The translations under genes were made by a program, and so were the position numbers. The notes below the pieces were generated by a model, which had not been told where the DNA came from, ran no database searches, and worked only from the letters and a program-made list of their open reading frames with translations. From the NCBI GenBank assembly GCA_021234535.1, contig CM037832.1, positions 9,803,575 through 9,867,574 on the forward strand: 64,000 nucleotides of DNA, in the 5' to 3' direction. Origin of the DNA: Stichopus chloronotus. Its lineage: Eukaryota > Echinodermata > Holothuroidea > Aspidochirotida > Stichopodidae. Below are positions 40,383 through 52,300 of the stretch, in pieces; position 1 is the stretch's first letter; every line of letters starts with the position of its first letter.

Positions 40383-40505
40383 CTGCACTTCCTTGGTGAT
40401 AATCTCTGGTGTGTTGGTGCTGCAGAGAAGCTTCCGGTATCTGTGAACAGCTCTCTTCCACTGCAGTGAATGGAGCCACTGGTCTCGGACATAGACATTG
40501 CTGGC
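40383..40505 (-). CDS. CMIP: CMIP ortholog, exon with the C-terminal helix of the PH domain
   Basis: This 123-nt, phase-0 exon encodes 41 residues. The acceptor reads CCTTCTCTCCATAG before GCCAGCAAT, and the donor reads GTGCAG before GTAAAT. The translation opens ASNVYVRDQWLHSLQWKR, which matches the vertebrate CMIP segment containing RDQWFHSLQWKK. The tryptophan in RDQW is the hallmark residue of the last alpha helix of PH domains. The exon ends STNTPEIITKEVQ, matching WEVVLKEIR in the family, and continues without a gap into AMIDMTL of the next exon. PH domains bind membranes or proteins, and phosphoinositide binding is not demonstrated by the sequence alone. A foldback element begins about 145 nt upstream in the adjoining intron. 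Confidence 0.96.
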
Positions 40506-40648
40506 CTATGGAGAGAAGGGAGAGAACCGAGGTAAAATGCTGCATGGTCATAAAAAGCCAAATGGAAATGGTAAGTTAACTCACTCTGTACCATCTAATA
40601 AAACGCAATCTGGACAAAAACAGTGGAGAGCTTTGGAAACACATTGTT

Positions 40649-40787
40649 GGCACTCGAGTGAAAGGCAAATGAGGGAGAGCTAGGCCTTAGATGGCAAGGT
40701 GTTAGAATTAACTTCGAGGACAATTTGAGCAAAGGTCAAATGATGCATTAGTGATGCAAGGGGTAAGTATATGTCTACGATGTGAAT
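40649..40787 (-). repeat. Foldback family, right half only
   Basis: Starts GGCACTCGAGTGAAAGGC, continues through GAGCTAGGCCTTAGATGG and AGAATTAACTTCGAGGAC, and ends GGGGTAAGTATATGTCTACG. The left half is absent. Confidence 0.8.
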
Positions 40788-41688
40788 CATGAAAGACAGA
40801 AAAGAAAACAAAATATGCGGAACCCTGCATCGTTCTGATAAACGTTTTTTCACGCAGAAAGCACAAACAGCTTCAAAAGCAAGCCAATAATTTTCAAGGG
40901 GTACTGAGCCAACTCCAGTATAACCTTAAGTGTCCTTAACGTATGAAGTTGGAAAAGTTATGTATGTCCTGTACTTAACCCCAAATTCAAGAAGCTAGTA
41001 CACACATCTGCTGGTTGATTGAGAAAGATGGCAGGGCATACACTGCCAACTGGTCGTCAAGGAAATGAAGAGCATTGCGGAAGGTTAACAGGTTAACAAC
41101 AGATGGTTGATTTATGCAAGCTGTACTTTACTTTAAATCTGAAGCAGTATTGTGACAACTTCTCACTAAGGAAATTCTATCAGTAAAGTTTGTTGATCAC
41201 AACAATGAACTGGTCACGCTATGAAACCTTTGAGCATGTGTCACCTGACCAATAATGTTGTAAAACATACAACAACAAACTGGTCACAAATTCTTGGCAA
41301 TGCTGGCTCAGCTGTAGCTTTTCTAGTGCAGTATGACACTAGTTATGGGCATCCACATACTGTACACAGTACAGTGATGGTCTAGAAACTAAGTAAGTCA
41401 CTGTTTATACGTACGTAAAAATGGTCTCCTCCCTTCATACTGTGGAGTTAAGTACATTGTTTTATTTCAAAAGCAATGACATCATGTATATTAGTAGTGA
41501 TTTCCATAGTCATGTTACAGTATCTGGTCACTCTACGTGATTTTCATGACAAAGTTGTTACATTTGAAACGAATGCAAATTCTTGAAGGTTATTCACATG
41601 TATTGACAGTTGCTAGACCATGGTCAATACGGAAATGCATAGGTTACATGAGGTGAGGGAGAACGCCCTGTGAATTCCCCAGAACTCT

Positions 41689-42546
41689 GTGGTATGGGTA
41701 TTCACAAGTGAGTATACTTACCCATTGCCTCACTGATGAATCTAGGACCTCGCTACGAGAGGGAGCTTCATAGCCCAGCTTGGAGGAAAGGATCTCCACA
41801 ACTAAGGCCAGAAGGGAAGGGGGAGATCAATACCCCTAGGAGTACTATCTCTCTCCACAGTTTCAGGCTGGGGTGCAGTCTCCTCCGCCTGCTCCTCCAT
41901 CTCATCATCGAACTCGTGGGAAGCAAGGAGTTCGAGCGAGTCGGGAGGTGGGTCCTCGCCGGCGGAACCACAGGTCACTGGGACCTCCGCTAGGACAGGG
42001 GGTGGAGCTTTGGGTTGCCGATCACTGGCAGAAGGAAGGAGGTGGGCCGTCTGCCCACTTAAGGAAAATACAAAAGCATACGAGGAGGCTAACCGTTACG
42101 TAATTACAAAACACAGAATAAAATAATTTAATCAGAGAATTGCACAATACCCACTAGGAGATAGCAAAATAATATAAAGTGTAGGCTAAGGGAATGACTA
42201 TGCAGTGGCACGATAGGATATCTGTCGTAGGCACACTGCACAAAAATGAAAATTCTAATACAAATTACTAGAAGAAGCGAGGATAAAATGGGACAGACCT
42301 AACATAGCTAGAAAATGTAATAACACTAGGAACAAAAGACAAGAACACTCAATGTTTTCGAGTCAGCCGCCTTTGCAAAAGGCAAAAAACAGCAGAGGAC
42401 TGGTAATTAGTGGACTGAGGCACTCGAGCCAAAGGCAAACAACCACCGGCTAGGTCTCAGAGGGCGCGGTGCTAGAATTAGTTTCGAGGAAGATTTGAGC
42501 ATGGGTCAAATGTATGCATCAGTGAAGCAAGGGGTAAGTATATGTC
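41689..42546. mobile_element. Split foldback copy enclosing unrelated sequence
   Basis: A left tip (about 41689-41752: GGTATGGGTATTCACAAGTG, TATACTTACCC, GCCTCACTGATG) and a right half (about 42419-42546: GGCACTCGAGCCAAAGGC, CTAGAATTAGTTTCGAGG, GGGGTAAGTATATGTCC) face each other across about 670 bp not found in the other copies. The enclosed part is GC-rich on its left side and encodes the open frame at 41802-42062. It could be a longer member of the family with internal sequence, or a foldback element into which another element inserted. Confidence 0.55.
41802..42062 (-). other. Open frame of 86 codons, acidic, proline-rich, unknown
   Basis: In one minus-strand frame this stretch encodes 86 residues to a TAG. 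The composition is far from that of a random frame: a proline-rich part (QPKAPPPVLAEVP), then an acidic part (EFDDEMEEQAEETAPQPE), then GIDLPLPFWP before the stop. The frame stays open upstream to about 42095 and has no early methionine. Polypyrimidine followed by AG lies just upstream (CTTTTGTATTTTCCTTAAG), so it could be an exon. Acidic, proline-rich segments of this kind are common in retroelement gag-like proteins, but I cannot name a family. It sits inside the split foldback copy, which favours a mobile origin. Confidence 0.35.
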
Positions 42547-45500
42547 CAACACAACAGTCCAACACAACAAACCACAAGAAATCAGCAAAAGTGTACTTAG
42601 GTGATCAAAACTTGATGATGAAAGCAGCTCTCTACAAAGACCAAGCAAATTCCAAAGAACATATTTGAACACATGCAGGATGCTTTTTACAACTAATTAA
42701 CTTCCATGTACCCCCAGTGGACAGCTGAGCTGCATACTATTAATCGCTCCTGCTATGATGCCCAAACTGATTAACTATCAAACCAAATGCATCCAAGGTG
42801 AAGGGATTCAACCTCATTTCTGACAGAGGCCTTGGCCAGTGATGCATCTCGAAGTCATCGACAAGCCCTGAATCTTGTTTAAATTTGAAGAGGCCTCACA
42901 AAACATCTCTGCCACTACTATTGTAAGCTAGTTAAAATAACATGGGGTATTTTTTACCTCATGAATTATTGAGAATAACTTTCAAACAGCCAAAGTCAAA
43001 AGATTGTGAACATTAAAAAAAAATGATGATGAAAAAAACCTGTTTTCACCTTCTATTGTAACATCTTAATTAAATTTAAGACATGTTTAATGATATAATT
43101 TGTTGATTTTCATGTCACTTTTCTTCCATCCATTTACCTGCTCTCCAGGTTTTAACCTCATGATTCTCTTGTTATTTTTATGACTCTCTGGCTAAGACTT
43201 CGACCTTAATGGCAAAAACTGCTTGGCTTGGGGCCCTATAAGTTGGGTCACTGGACCCTACCCAGTACCAGGCAACAGGGTGAGACTCCCTATTTTGAAA
43301 TACCATCTACAGTCCTTGCTTCAGACACTCTGAAAACCACTCAGGTTTCATGAACATCTGACAGATGAGTTCATTTTGTATGACAGAGTCACAGTTATTA
43401 GCTTCCTTTATGTTTAACTAATACTTTTCTTTCTTTTTTTTCCAGACTGAGCCTGATAGATGAAGACGTGTACAAAGAGGAAATAAACTATAGTCTTGCT
43501 TTGGGTTGACAAACATTCTCACTTGGCAGGGAGTCAAACGTTACCTGACAGAAACTGTCAACTTAATCGATTCATCTTCCTTTAAATTTGATACCTTTCT
43601 GGAGGGCCATGGTAATGGGCAATAAAAGGCTGTCGATTCACAACAAAATGCAAACTCTTCCGAAGTTAGGGTCAAAGTCTGCACCCAGGAGGCAAGGTAG
43701 ACCAAAGACCACAAAACAGGAAGTGCAGTTTAATGATTGAAATTAAAATGAAGTCAACTGATTTGATTTGGATGGAACAATGTGGCAGATACAATCGAAT
43801 GTACCCGGATATATTAGGGCCGCAAGTCAGTTAAAGCGCAGTAAGTTAATGAAACTGAGGAAAAGCATTCTGGGAAGGCAAACATGTATTTCAATCAAAT
43901 CTGTCAGACAATACATAATTTTGCGAAATGCTAGAGCTAGAACATGCAAACAAGTATCTAAAAATAACAAATGTGTAAGACACTACTGTATATATTTACT
44001 ACAGTTGTGCAAAATATAGATTTTGTTAAAAACTTGCTCAATGTCAGCAAATTTCACATTAATGGCCTGTTGATGACTATAATCTCAACAACTGTGAGAC
44101 TCAAATGCAGTTTGTGAGTAAAATAAAAAGAACAGTAATTTGTATAGATGCCACTTATGATATACACAGCACTGTGGTTGTCTAATGGATTGCAAAGTTA
44201 CATGCAAAATGTGGTTATTCCTTCCAAATAAGGTATCATTTTAACTTATTTTCCCCTTACAGTACCAAAGCCTGTACGTGTCATGAATATAAAAGCCAAC
44301 AAACTCAATTTTATAGCTTGCTGTATCATAGATACTGTACCACTGCAATGGAATGCTCACAATGCAGTTCCTCACCTGATATCGTTGTTTCAGATACAAA
44401 ATTTCAAATATAAAGTCTGTGTTTTGAGTAACACAGTAACTTATTTGGTTGTCTGATGGACAGTGACAACGTGAAATGTACCAAAATGTGGTTGACTCTT
44501 GCTCTTTTTATTTAGCATAATTTAGAAATAAGGACTGACAACAGTTCTTCAGAGGGGTATCCTATGTGAGAAGAGCAAATTACATTACTAAAAGACTATG
44601 CCTAAATTCAATTCCTACAATATGCACAACAAAAACAGAAAACCAGGGAGTATTCTTTACAAAACTCAATTGGTAGGATTACAATGTGGCCATAAAATTT
44701 CTAAAAACTATGTTACAAATTGCATTTCCCACACAACAATGCACATACTGAAAGCAACGGCTAAGTACGTACACTTTCGGTGTGAATTCTCACTTTACAC
44801 AATTATGAATAGAATTAATTTCCAGGTTCATATCAACCAAAATATTATAACCAAACACCTAATCATTTTTGTTCTGCTCTCTTTCCCCTCCTTTATGTTG
44901 ACTATGACCTCTCGCTACTAAAGCAAAGACAATGCTCTCATAACGACATGGTTGCAAATTCTGACTTGGCAAAATTCCAAGAAATCAATCCTTCGCTGGA
45001 AGCTCTAGAAACTGCGCAACTGTAAGCGGTTGCCTGGGAGATGAAAGAGAACCAGATCAGAAGTCCATCGAGTATGATAAACGCAAAACTGAGCAGATCT
45101 GCTGAGATTAAGTGCAACAAAACCGTACTAAGCTTCACTTCAAAATTGGCCCTGAAGGTACTGTTATCAAACAGGTTAATGACTGAATGTTTTTGAACTG
45201 ATGTTTTGTTTTCCTACAGAGGTACATGTGGCCATTTCCTGGAGAAACAAAAACAGGTTTTCTCCCGGACAAACGCAAAGGAGGACACATTGTGGATTTT
45301 GCAAGCGCGGTATTAAATTGCAAATTAGGGAAGTGCACGCAGAGTTCTGTATAACAACAGAACATGTACAGTACTACATAACTCGATTCTCAGCTGTCAC
45401 CAGCAGATAAATGGGGTGCAGGATAAATGTGACCTGTTGTAAAGCAACAATACAGAGCTGCAAGTACAAATCTAAATTCTTTATGTAATTTGGATTTAGG

Positions 45501-47927
45501 TTGAAAATAAACCATTTTCTTTCACACTTGTTGAAAGTTTACTCATCATTTGAGGTGAAGGGAAAAAACACCAAAAGGAATTCACTGGTTACATAGTTGT
45601 ATAGACCTCTTGTTTTAGTATTAAAGCTCCACAAATGTTTGGTTCAGTCAACACCATGAGAGCTTTTTGATGGCTGTTTAGCATTTGCTACCTCTACTCA
45701 CTACTTTAGATGCAAGCAAATACAAAAAGTGGTGATTCATGTGCATCCACTATGTGTGTGTTTGTATGTGTGTATGCATTGCAGGCTAGTAAGTGAGGAC
45801 TGTTGAATTTGTTTGATTAACCAATTTTCGATCATATTAAAAGTTGAAATGAATTTGCATTCATATTAACTGTTCTGAGAATTATTTTCCACTGTTTTTC
45901 AAGGAAGTTGAATTTCACAGTATAGCAAATAAGTAACTGTGGGATGTGCCTCCAAATTACTTCCTTAATTTGCCGTTCAAGTGAAACAGCTGCAGAAGAA
46001 CTGATCCAGTTGTTGCGCATTTGTGTTGTAATTTCTTTTTCCTTCTGAAACATACACAAGGAAAAGGGGTTGAAAACATAGACTGCAGGGTTAAATAATA
46101 ATAACCAAAGGTCATCAGATTCCGTAAATACTTAAAGTGTACTTAGTTTACAGGAGACAGTAAAGTGTATGAATCACATCATGGAACAAAAGGATGAATG
46201 AGTTGCATGCAGTGGCAAAAGAGTACTTATACCAGCACTCTTGGCGAGTAGAAGTGCAGTTGTTGTGCTGAGACAGGTTAAAGTGATGAATGAAGTACAA
46301 GAACGTGTTCTTAAAGGGAAATAGGCCGTTTAGAATACACCAACATGACATACGAAAGACATAGCTTTTGTCATTGTTAAACCATTCAGTCTCATCACTG
46401 AACATCTGCCAAAACTTTATCTCCTCAAAACATTTATGCATGTGATGAGTAACGAAAGATGCATCATTTGAATTTGAAAAGTTTGGGTGAACAAATTGTT
46501 GAGCAACAAATAACTGAGTTTCTATCTGTCAGAAACTAATTTCTTGAAAAGAAGGCTACTGTACTTCCTTAATTTGAATTATCTGTCATTCTGCATCGAC
46601 AAACATTGGTTTTAAAAACATGAATGTTTCCTGTGAAACAAATGCCCTATTTCCCTTTAACTTCACACAGATGAAAATGCATGCAAAAATTTATAATGCA
46701 CGGTATAGCTACAGTTATGAGAAGAAATGGGAATTAATGAAAGTAAGCCACATAAACTAAGCAGTACCACTTCTGTTACATAGAAACATGAGAGAAAATC
46801 TTATAGGGAAGTGCTTCCACCATACTGGTAGACCTCAAACAGAATCTGAGAATTCTGTGATCTATAACTTACCAAACCTACAGCTCTGCTCAGCATAGAT
46901 AGTAATCACCTTTTGTCAGGTGCCCTAATGTGAGTGATCCCAAGAAGCATTATACCTGTAGTTGTTTACAGAAATTCTCTCAAAACAAGATCAAATGTAG
47001 CATTACAGACAAGAAGATGTTACAAATTTACTTAGTGGCATTAGTGAAGGCATTGTCTTTCCTTTCCAATCTTGTTTCTGAAGGAGGTATGTTGCTGCAT
47101 GATGAAGTAAATCACATTTTATGACTCCATCAAGAGATTTTTTTTCCTCAGTTGACATACTGTAAACATCAGCAATTTTGGGATGGATAGTTTACTTTTC
47201 ATAGCTATTTTTTTAGAGGAAACTTGACGATTTAGTTAACTGCTTTCCTTCTTTCATTTTGAACCAATAACCAGTTATTTTACAGACACTGAATTTTGGA
47301 GGTGCTTGAATAAAAAATTATCAATGATAAATGATGTGAGGTGATGAAGTGAAAAGATTTTTGGTAAGATGGTATCCTACATAAATTGTACAGAGCAAGT
47401 TCACACAAGTTAACATTCATGAGCTCAATTTGGCTGTTGCTTAGAATTTGGACCTCAAATGCAAATAAGTAATTTATCTCCCAAAGTTACCCTTTGTTTG
47501 GATTCTATTTGCAATGAGCTAAATCTGTTTTGGCACAAGTATTTTTTGGCTCTCCCTTTGCTGTGCTAACCATAACTGGTGACCTTCAGTGCAGTATATA
47601 TGGTATTCTGCTTCCTCTTGCTGAGGCCAGGTTCAAACTGGTCTAGTGCTGGGCTAGCAATGGACTACAAGTGCAGCACGACTGGCCATCTGGCCTAGGC
47701 ACTCTGCACAAATCATAATATGAAAACTTCAACCTACAAATGCTCAAAAGAGTACAAGGGGAAATTTTAAATTTTCACGGTACAGAACAAATTATGACGA
47801 ATCAGAAGAAAACAAAAGAATACTCAAGGTTTCAAGATTCTGAGACAAGTTTCGCAAAAAGCAAATCTCTGAGGCAGAAAAAGAAAGATGTTGCCTCAGT
47901 GTGAGCAAAAAAAAAACAGAAGGGCGA

Positions 47928-47992
47928 GTCTAGGCTTAGAGAGCACAGCATCAGGATTGGTTTCAAGGGCACTTTGAGCAAGTTCAAATTGG
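47928..47992 (-). repeat. Foldback family, decayed right-half fragment
   Basis: Recognisable by CGAGTCTAGGCTTAGAGAGC, GATTGGTTTCAAGGGCAC and GAGCAAGTTCAAAT. It is the most diverged copy seen here. Confidence 0.6.
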
Positions 47993-49069
47993 AGAAGAGA
48001 GTAAGCGTTATTATTAGTGTAGTTGTGATATGAAGATTTTGTGATCAATATTGTGAGCACTTTTCCTTCATTTGCCAAACAATAAACAATATCACAGGAG
48101 TAAGTTGAAACCAAAGCCCACCTGACTATGTGCCAAACAACGGATGGTATCCAATGAAATTCCATAGAGCTACCTAAGTTTAACCTTCAGACATGACACT
48201 TTATTTTCATATTAATCAAACTAGTTTTTTAAATTTTGACTCAAAATTAATCAAATCAGTTCATAAAGTTTAATTCAAACATAACCTCATATTTCTTGTT
48301 TCTAGTATGTTATTTACAAGTGGTAGGTGATCTAACTCCGTTCTAAGAAACCGTTGTTTTTTTTTGTTTCCCTTTTTTCATAAGCATACAGATGATATCC
48401 TTTGGGTTATTTACAAACGATACTATATCAGGAGCAAAGTCTCATAAAGATATCGTTTGCCGATATCGCAATATCCCAACCACAATAGGTGTTATATATG
48501 CTTTGTCTTTAAGGTGATATGTGCTTACATCCGATTTGGAACAACAAATTATGCAAAAAGTTACGTAAGATGTCTATCTCAACTGCCTATCTGCCTTTAA
48601 ATACCCATAATATGGGCAGAGTTTATCATGGCTAATTGTAATGGAAAGTAGCTTCCACTCTTTGCTAAGCAGAAATTGAATTTCTGAACTCCTATTTCCA
48701 CCATCTCAAACAGTAAATGGGAAGATAAGCTCATGTATATAGATATGTTATTTTACAGTCGCTGCAGTTTGTTAAACTACAGCGACCATTTCAGACTACT
48801 GCTTAAAACACCAAATTGACCTGACTGTCACTGCGTCTTTAAAGTACTGAACAATGGCACAGTTTAAGGGAACATATATGTAGACTTCACACTGACATTT
48901 GTGAAAAAATTACATTTTTGTAATCAAAGTGCTTGTTAATTGAGTTTCAGTTCTAAGAGTTGTAAAGGTTTTACACTTGTAGAACCATACAAAGGTCAGC
49001 AACTTAAAGGTTCTTGAAATAACACCAACATTTACAAAGATTTGCATCTTCCTCAACAGGCAGACAATT

Positions 49070-49363
49070 ATGAAGTGTCTTTTACATTTTTACATTACAT
49101 ATTACCTTGGTAAAACGAAAAGACACTTGGCTATCAGAGTTAACGAACACCTCTCAAATAGATCTGCCAGGGCCATTATGATCACATCAGTACATGCAAA
49201 GATATGCAGTAACTGTAGCCAGGCTAATTTTCACATTCTTGCCAAAGGGAGCTCAGACTTTGAAATTAAAATCAAAGAAGCTTTTTACTTAAAGACATTC
49301 AAACCTAATTTGAATGTCCCATTGTACCATCATGGATCATCCTTGTTACTTAATGTGTTCTGA
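49070..49363 (+). pseudogene. Penelope-like retroelement remnant, GIY-YIG endonuclease domain
   Basis: A 97-codon open frame ends in TGA. It contains YYLGKTKRHLAIRVNEHL, the YIG strand and following arginine helix of GIY-YIG endonucleases. Further on it has FHILAKGSSDFEIKIKEAF with the conserved glutamate and then LKTFKPNLN with the terminal asparagine. This layout, ending close to the stop codon, is that of the C-terminal endonuclease of Penelope-like elements. The GIY strand itself and the reverse transcriptase are not recognisable upstream, so the copy is 5' truncated or decayed. Downstream, near 49440, CACCTGATGAGGAAGATGTG is a 3'-end phrase of a kind I associate with such elements. The orientation is opposite to CMIP. 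Confidence 0.78.
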
Positions 49364-52300
49364 CATATTTTGATACATATTTGCACACTGTTATTGTTAA
49401 CTTTTCAGACTTTCGCTGCAATGTAGTATTCTTCACCACCTGATGAGGAAGATGTGAATCTTAGAAAACATTTCTGTCACTAAACAAGCACTTCAAGAAC
49501 CTTCCTGTTTTAATTTGCTCTTTTGCCTGTTCACAAGTCACATGTGATTCCAACCAGGGGCTGCCAGATCATACATCGCAAGACTTACTTCCTACATCTA
49601 CAAGACTATAGCTCTTCCTCCCCATTCTGCCATCCTATGTGACAGGAGTGTGGAAGTCTCGGAAAAGAGAAGACAATTTATTCTTAAGATATCGTTCATT
49701 TGTTATGAAGACAAATGAGGAGTGAAGTCAACAACTCCAGGTCTATAAGCAAGACCCACTTCTGAGGGGAGCAGGCTGGACTTACTGATTGAAACAGTTA
49801 GGCAGTAATTCACAATAACACCTGTTAGTGATCAAACTGCTATAAGTGCAAATCCTCTGGCAAAGTACTTTTGAAACCTGCATGCAGGCTGCACTTTTCA
49901 AAAACCTTACCTTTGGATCAGTATGGATGATTCCCCTATACTGTATCAACCATGTTTACAAACTCCTAGTAAACTCATGTTGTTTTGAAAAACGCAGCAG
50001 CCTCACATCACTTTATCTTCCCCTGATATGATTACCTCTTCCACCATCAATGTCATAAGATCCGTTACGCTTACATTTAATCATTCAGTGCACAGGCTAG
50101 GATCATTTCCTGCTCTTAATTGTCTTCATCAAATTAAGTATGCAAGTTCATTTGACAGGGTAATTAAGGATGGATGACACTTAATTGCTATCAATTTACT
50201 GAAAATATGAACTATAAGATTTTTCAGGTCATTATTCTTTCCAAGCCATTGAAAGAGGCATGAACATATAGAATAGTGTAGCAAATAGATGACCAGACTC
50301 TTTAACAATATAGACTTGTAACAAAATTTAGTATATTTTAATAACTGTTACCAGACTTGAGAAAGTATATATTTCATACTCCACCACAATAATTACATTT
50401 CATGATGAACAAATACTGCATCACCTTCCTTTGTGTTTGGTTTCTGCATAGTACTGATACAAAACAGGATAATTGGGCAGTTCCCTTGCAGGGCCTCTCA
50501 GCCACTATATCAAAACTTGGGAGTATCACCCTGGAGCCAAGGGCACCAATGGAATGTAAAGCCCCGTCAGGTTGAGTTCATGGTCTCATGTAGAGATCCC
50601 TGGTGGGCAAGCCACTTTAGGCATACTTAAGACTGAAATTTTACATACAGAGAGGTTAAAAAAAATAGGATTGTGATGTAAATCTTGAAAAGAAGATTGC
50701 TGAATGCAAAAAAAAAAAAGTAATGAGAAAATTACCAAGTTATATCATTATATATCTATCAACGTAAGAAAGTTACAACAAAAGGTGAAAACAGGTTTTA
50801 TATAATCATTTTTTTTTTTTAAGTTCACAATATTTTGAGTTTGGCTGTCAAGTGAAAGTAATCATCATTACTTCCTCAAATAAGAAAAAATTATCCCAAG
50901 TATTTTATTCTAGCTTGTAGAATTAGTGACAATGACGTCTAGGTTAGGCCTCATCAGATATAAATACAATTCAGGGCTTAGTGAAGCATTTTGTTGAACA
51001 TCTGATACTAAAGCCATTGATTGTAAATGTGGCTGTCACTATTTCAATCTGGCCATCTCAATGACACCCAGATGCTTCACTAGCCATTTAAAGCCGTTGT
51101 TCCCTTAAAAGTTCATTAATAGCAAGTTCAAAAGTTTGGACTTACAGCCACAGGATGAGCACACCACTAGGTACGACACTAACACTGTGATTGGTTGAAT
51201 ACAAACACTCTCACAATACATGTGCACCTTGAGTGACTTTGAGGAACTTCCAATTACTGTCCACGGACTTGAGAGACTCATACTCAATCACAACATTAAC
51301 ATTTCCTGATAAAAGCATTCATGTATTGTATCTAATTCCCTCCCACTCAGTTTCTACAATAAAAGAGTGGATATGCATCTGTGGGTTTTAGCGATGATAT
51401 CAACAATGGTGTTACCGGTACACCTGCAAAAAGACTACCACTTATGGACTAAAGGATGTTCGTTAAAAGGAGCAGAATGTAACTAAAGTGCAGAGTCAGA
51501 GCGCATGCAGCCAGCTCAAGTTAAAAAGGAAGTCAAAGGTCATTGGGCAAATTCAATGATACAAAGATCTGACTTCTTAGTAAGCAGAATGGAATGAAGA
51601 ACTTTACCCGATCAAAATGAAACAGCGTTCAAGCACAGTGTACCAGTTGGCAAATACACAGAGGAGATATATCTAAATGTTTAAAATAATTACACTGGAG
51701 GGATCATCTTATAGTGAATGCAATAGAGGAGAGTGGACAGGTAATGGTGGGACAGGTGAGATAAACTGACGATTAAAGTAGTGCAGGTGAGAAAACACAA
51801 AACAACATAGGAAAAGAAAAGCAATACTCCTTGGAATCACGATGTGATGCAAATGTTTTCCTAACGATTTGCAATTTACATTATACCACTTTATCCAACA
51901 TACCTCGCAAGCATTGCCATTGTCGAAGTTATTTGAGCAGTGGTTAAGTTTTCAACCAGTTTTGGACTAATTCTTGATAACCATGAACATGTTCAACATG
52001 TATTGAGTATGTCACTGCAAAATATCCTGTCCTTGAATCATCTGACTACAGTCTCTTCTTATCACGAAATTTCATTAACAAGGCTTGCAATTATTATTTT
52101 TTTTTTTCAAAATTTCGTTGAAGTCAGATGACCTTTGACTTTCACCAGCAAAACTTTGTGGATGAAATCTCTTTACAGAGGGTCACCAGTGCTTTAAGTT
52201 ATGAAATTAGGCTAAGGCGTTTAACTAGTTTGGGGGCGAATTACTCATTATCAAAGATACTTCAGACACAGTTTTACCAAATTTGCAGTTAAGCTCAAAT

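Noticed and set aside
43442..43510. Plus-strand polypyrimidine tract and AG followed by about 20 open codons (LSLIDEDVYKEEINYSLALG) and a stop, with AATAAA inside.
   Set aside because: No upstream partner exon is visible. The TGAAGACGTGTACAAAGAGG phrase looks more like the 3' end of a decayed retroelement than a terminal exon.
48380..48420. HTDDILWVIYKR in one plus frame, resembling the YxDD box of a reverse transcriptase upstream of the Penelope-like fragment.
   Set aside because: The first residue is histidine, no flanking reverse-transcriptase motifs are readable in any frame, and the surrounding frame is short.
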